From Heliopora coerulea (lineage: Eukaryota > Cnidaria > Anthozoa > Scleralcyonacea > Helioporidae), in the NCBI GenBank assembly GCA_030142905.1, contig JASJOG010000427.1, forward strand, positions 62,001-126,000: a stretch of 64,000 nt of DNA, read 5' to 3'. A program made the translations under genes and the position numbers. The number at the start of each line of letters is the position of its first letter. Position 1 is the first letter of the stretch. Shown in pieces: positions 63,992 to 64,000 of this stretch. The notes beneath the pieces are model-generated. The model was not told the DNA's origin, did not search any database, and saw nothing but the letters and a program-made list of their open reading frames with translations.

Positions 63992-64000
63992 GTTTCTACG

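Larger units (their letters stand above)
58850..64000. mobile_element. Endogenous Polinton-like virus (partial, runs off the window)
   Basis: Co-located packaging ATPase, major capsid gene, membrane-segment gene and two small genes in AT-rich DNA, bordered on the left by a hairpin and repeat region. No DNA polymerase, integrase or protease is visible, but the element continues beyond 64000. The left boundary is uncertain because no terminal inverted repeat partner is in the window. It lies upstream of the Death-domain exon, so it is either in an intron of that gene or just outside it. Confidence 0.7.

Overview
This is AT-rich eukaryotic genomic DNA, most likely from a cnidarian and probably an anthozoan such as a stony coral or sea anemone. 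The basis is the mix of Penelope-like elements (PLEs) with GIY-YIG domains, Crypton-type tyrosine recombinases, CR1/L2-like LINEs, tRNA-derived SINEs, an endogenous Polinton-like virus and an IRE1-like kinase joined to a MyD88-type Death domain. There are no bacterial operons, rRNA genes or CRISPR arrays. The species call is inference.

The only convincing host gene runs on the minus strand across about 39.6 kb (57285 down to 17782). It has an exon with a MyD88-like Death domain (56917-57285), then at least four small exons with good splice sites (37782-37877, 35608-35691, 25929-26009, 24836-24937) and one decayed copy (about 34848-34939). It ends in a large exon with an IRE1-like protein kinase domain, a stop codon and a poly(A) signal. 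Every visible boundary is phase 1, so all internal exons are symmetric and can be skipped or duplicated without breaking the frame. The small exons come in two related types (A and B), spread by tandem duplication of intron-exon modules.

Almost everything else is transposon-derived, lying in the introns of that gene or downstream of its 3' end. 1-17 kb: LINE remnant, a PLE remnant splitting a minisatellite, a Ty3/gypsy fragment, a Crypton tyrosine recombinase gene split by about 3 kb holding another decayed repeat family, a non-autonomous hAT element, microsatellites and foldbacks. 18-31 kb: hAT-like remnant, LINEs on both strands, SINEs and a palindromic tRNA-like foldback. 31-40 kb: a PLE with one nonsense codon and two tandem hammerhead ribozymes, PLE hairpins in inverted pairs, a pogo-like MITE and a second PLE remnant. 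43-50 kb: a long inverted repeat carrying recombinase pseudogenes at both ends, with a Tc1 element and a LINE nested in it. 50-55 kb: a head-to-head PLE pair with arms of about 0.9 kb, a foldback with hammerheads on both arms, and a third PLE type. 55-58.8 kb: LINE fragments, a polypurine tract and the Death-domain exon.

The right end (about 58.9-64 kb, running off the window) is an endogenous Polinton-like virus. A hairpin-rich non-coding region is followed by a putative N-myristoylated protein gene, and then on the minus strand a small unknown gene, an A32-like packaging ATPase, a double-jelly-roll-type major capsid protein broken by a frameshift, and a membrane-segment protein broken at a homopolymer. 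Two of its five genes are disrupted, so it is a relic in this assembly unless those are sequencing errors.
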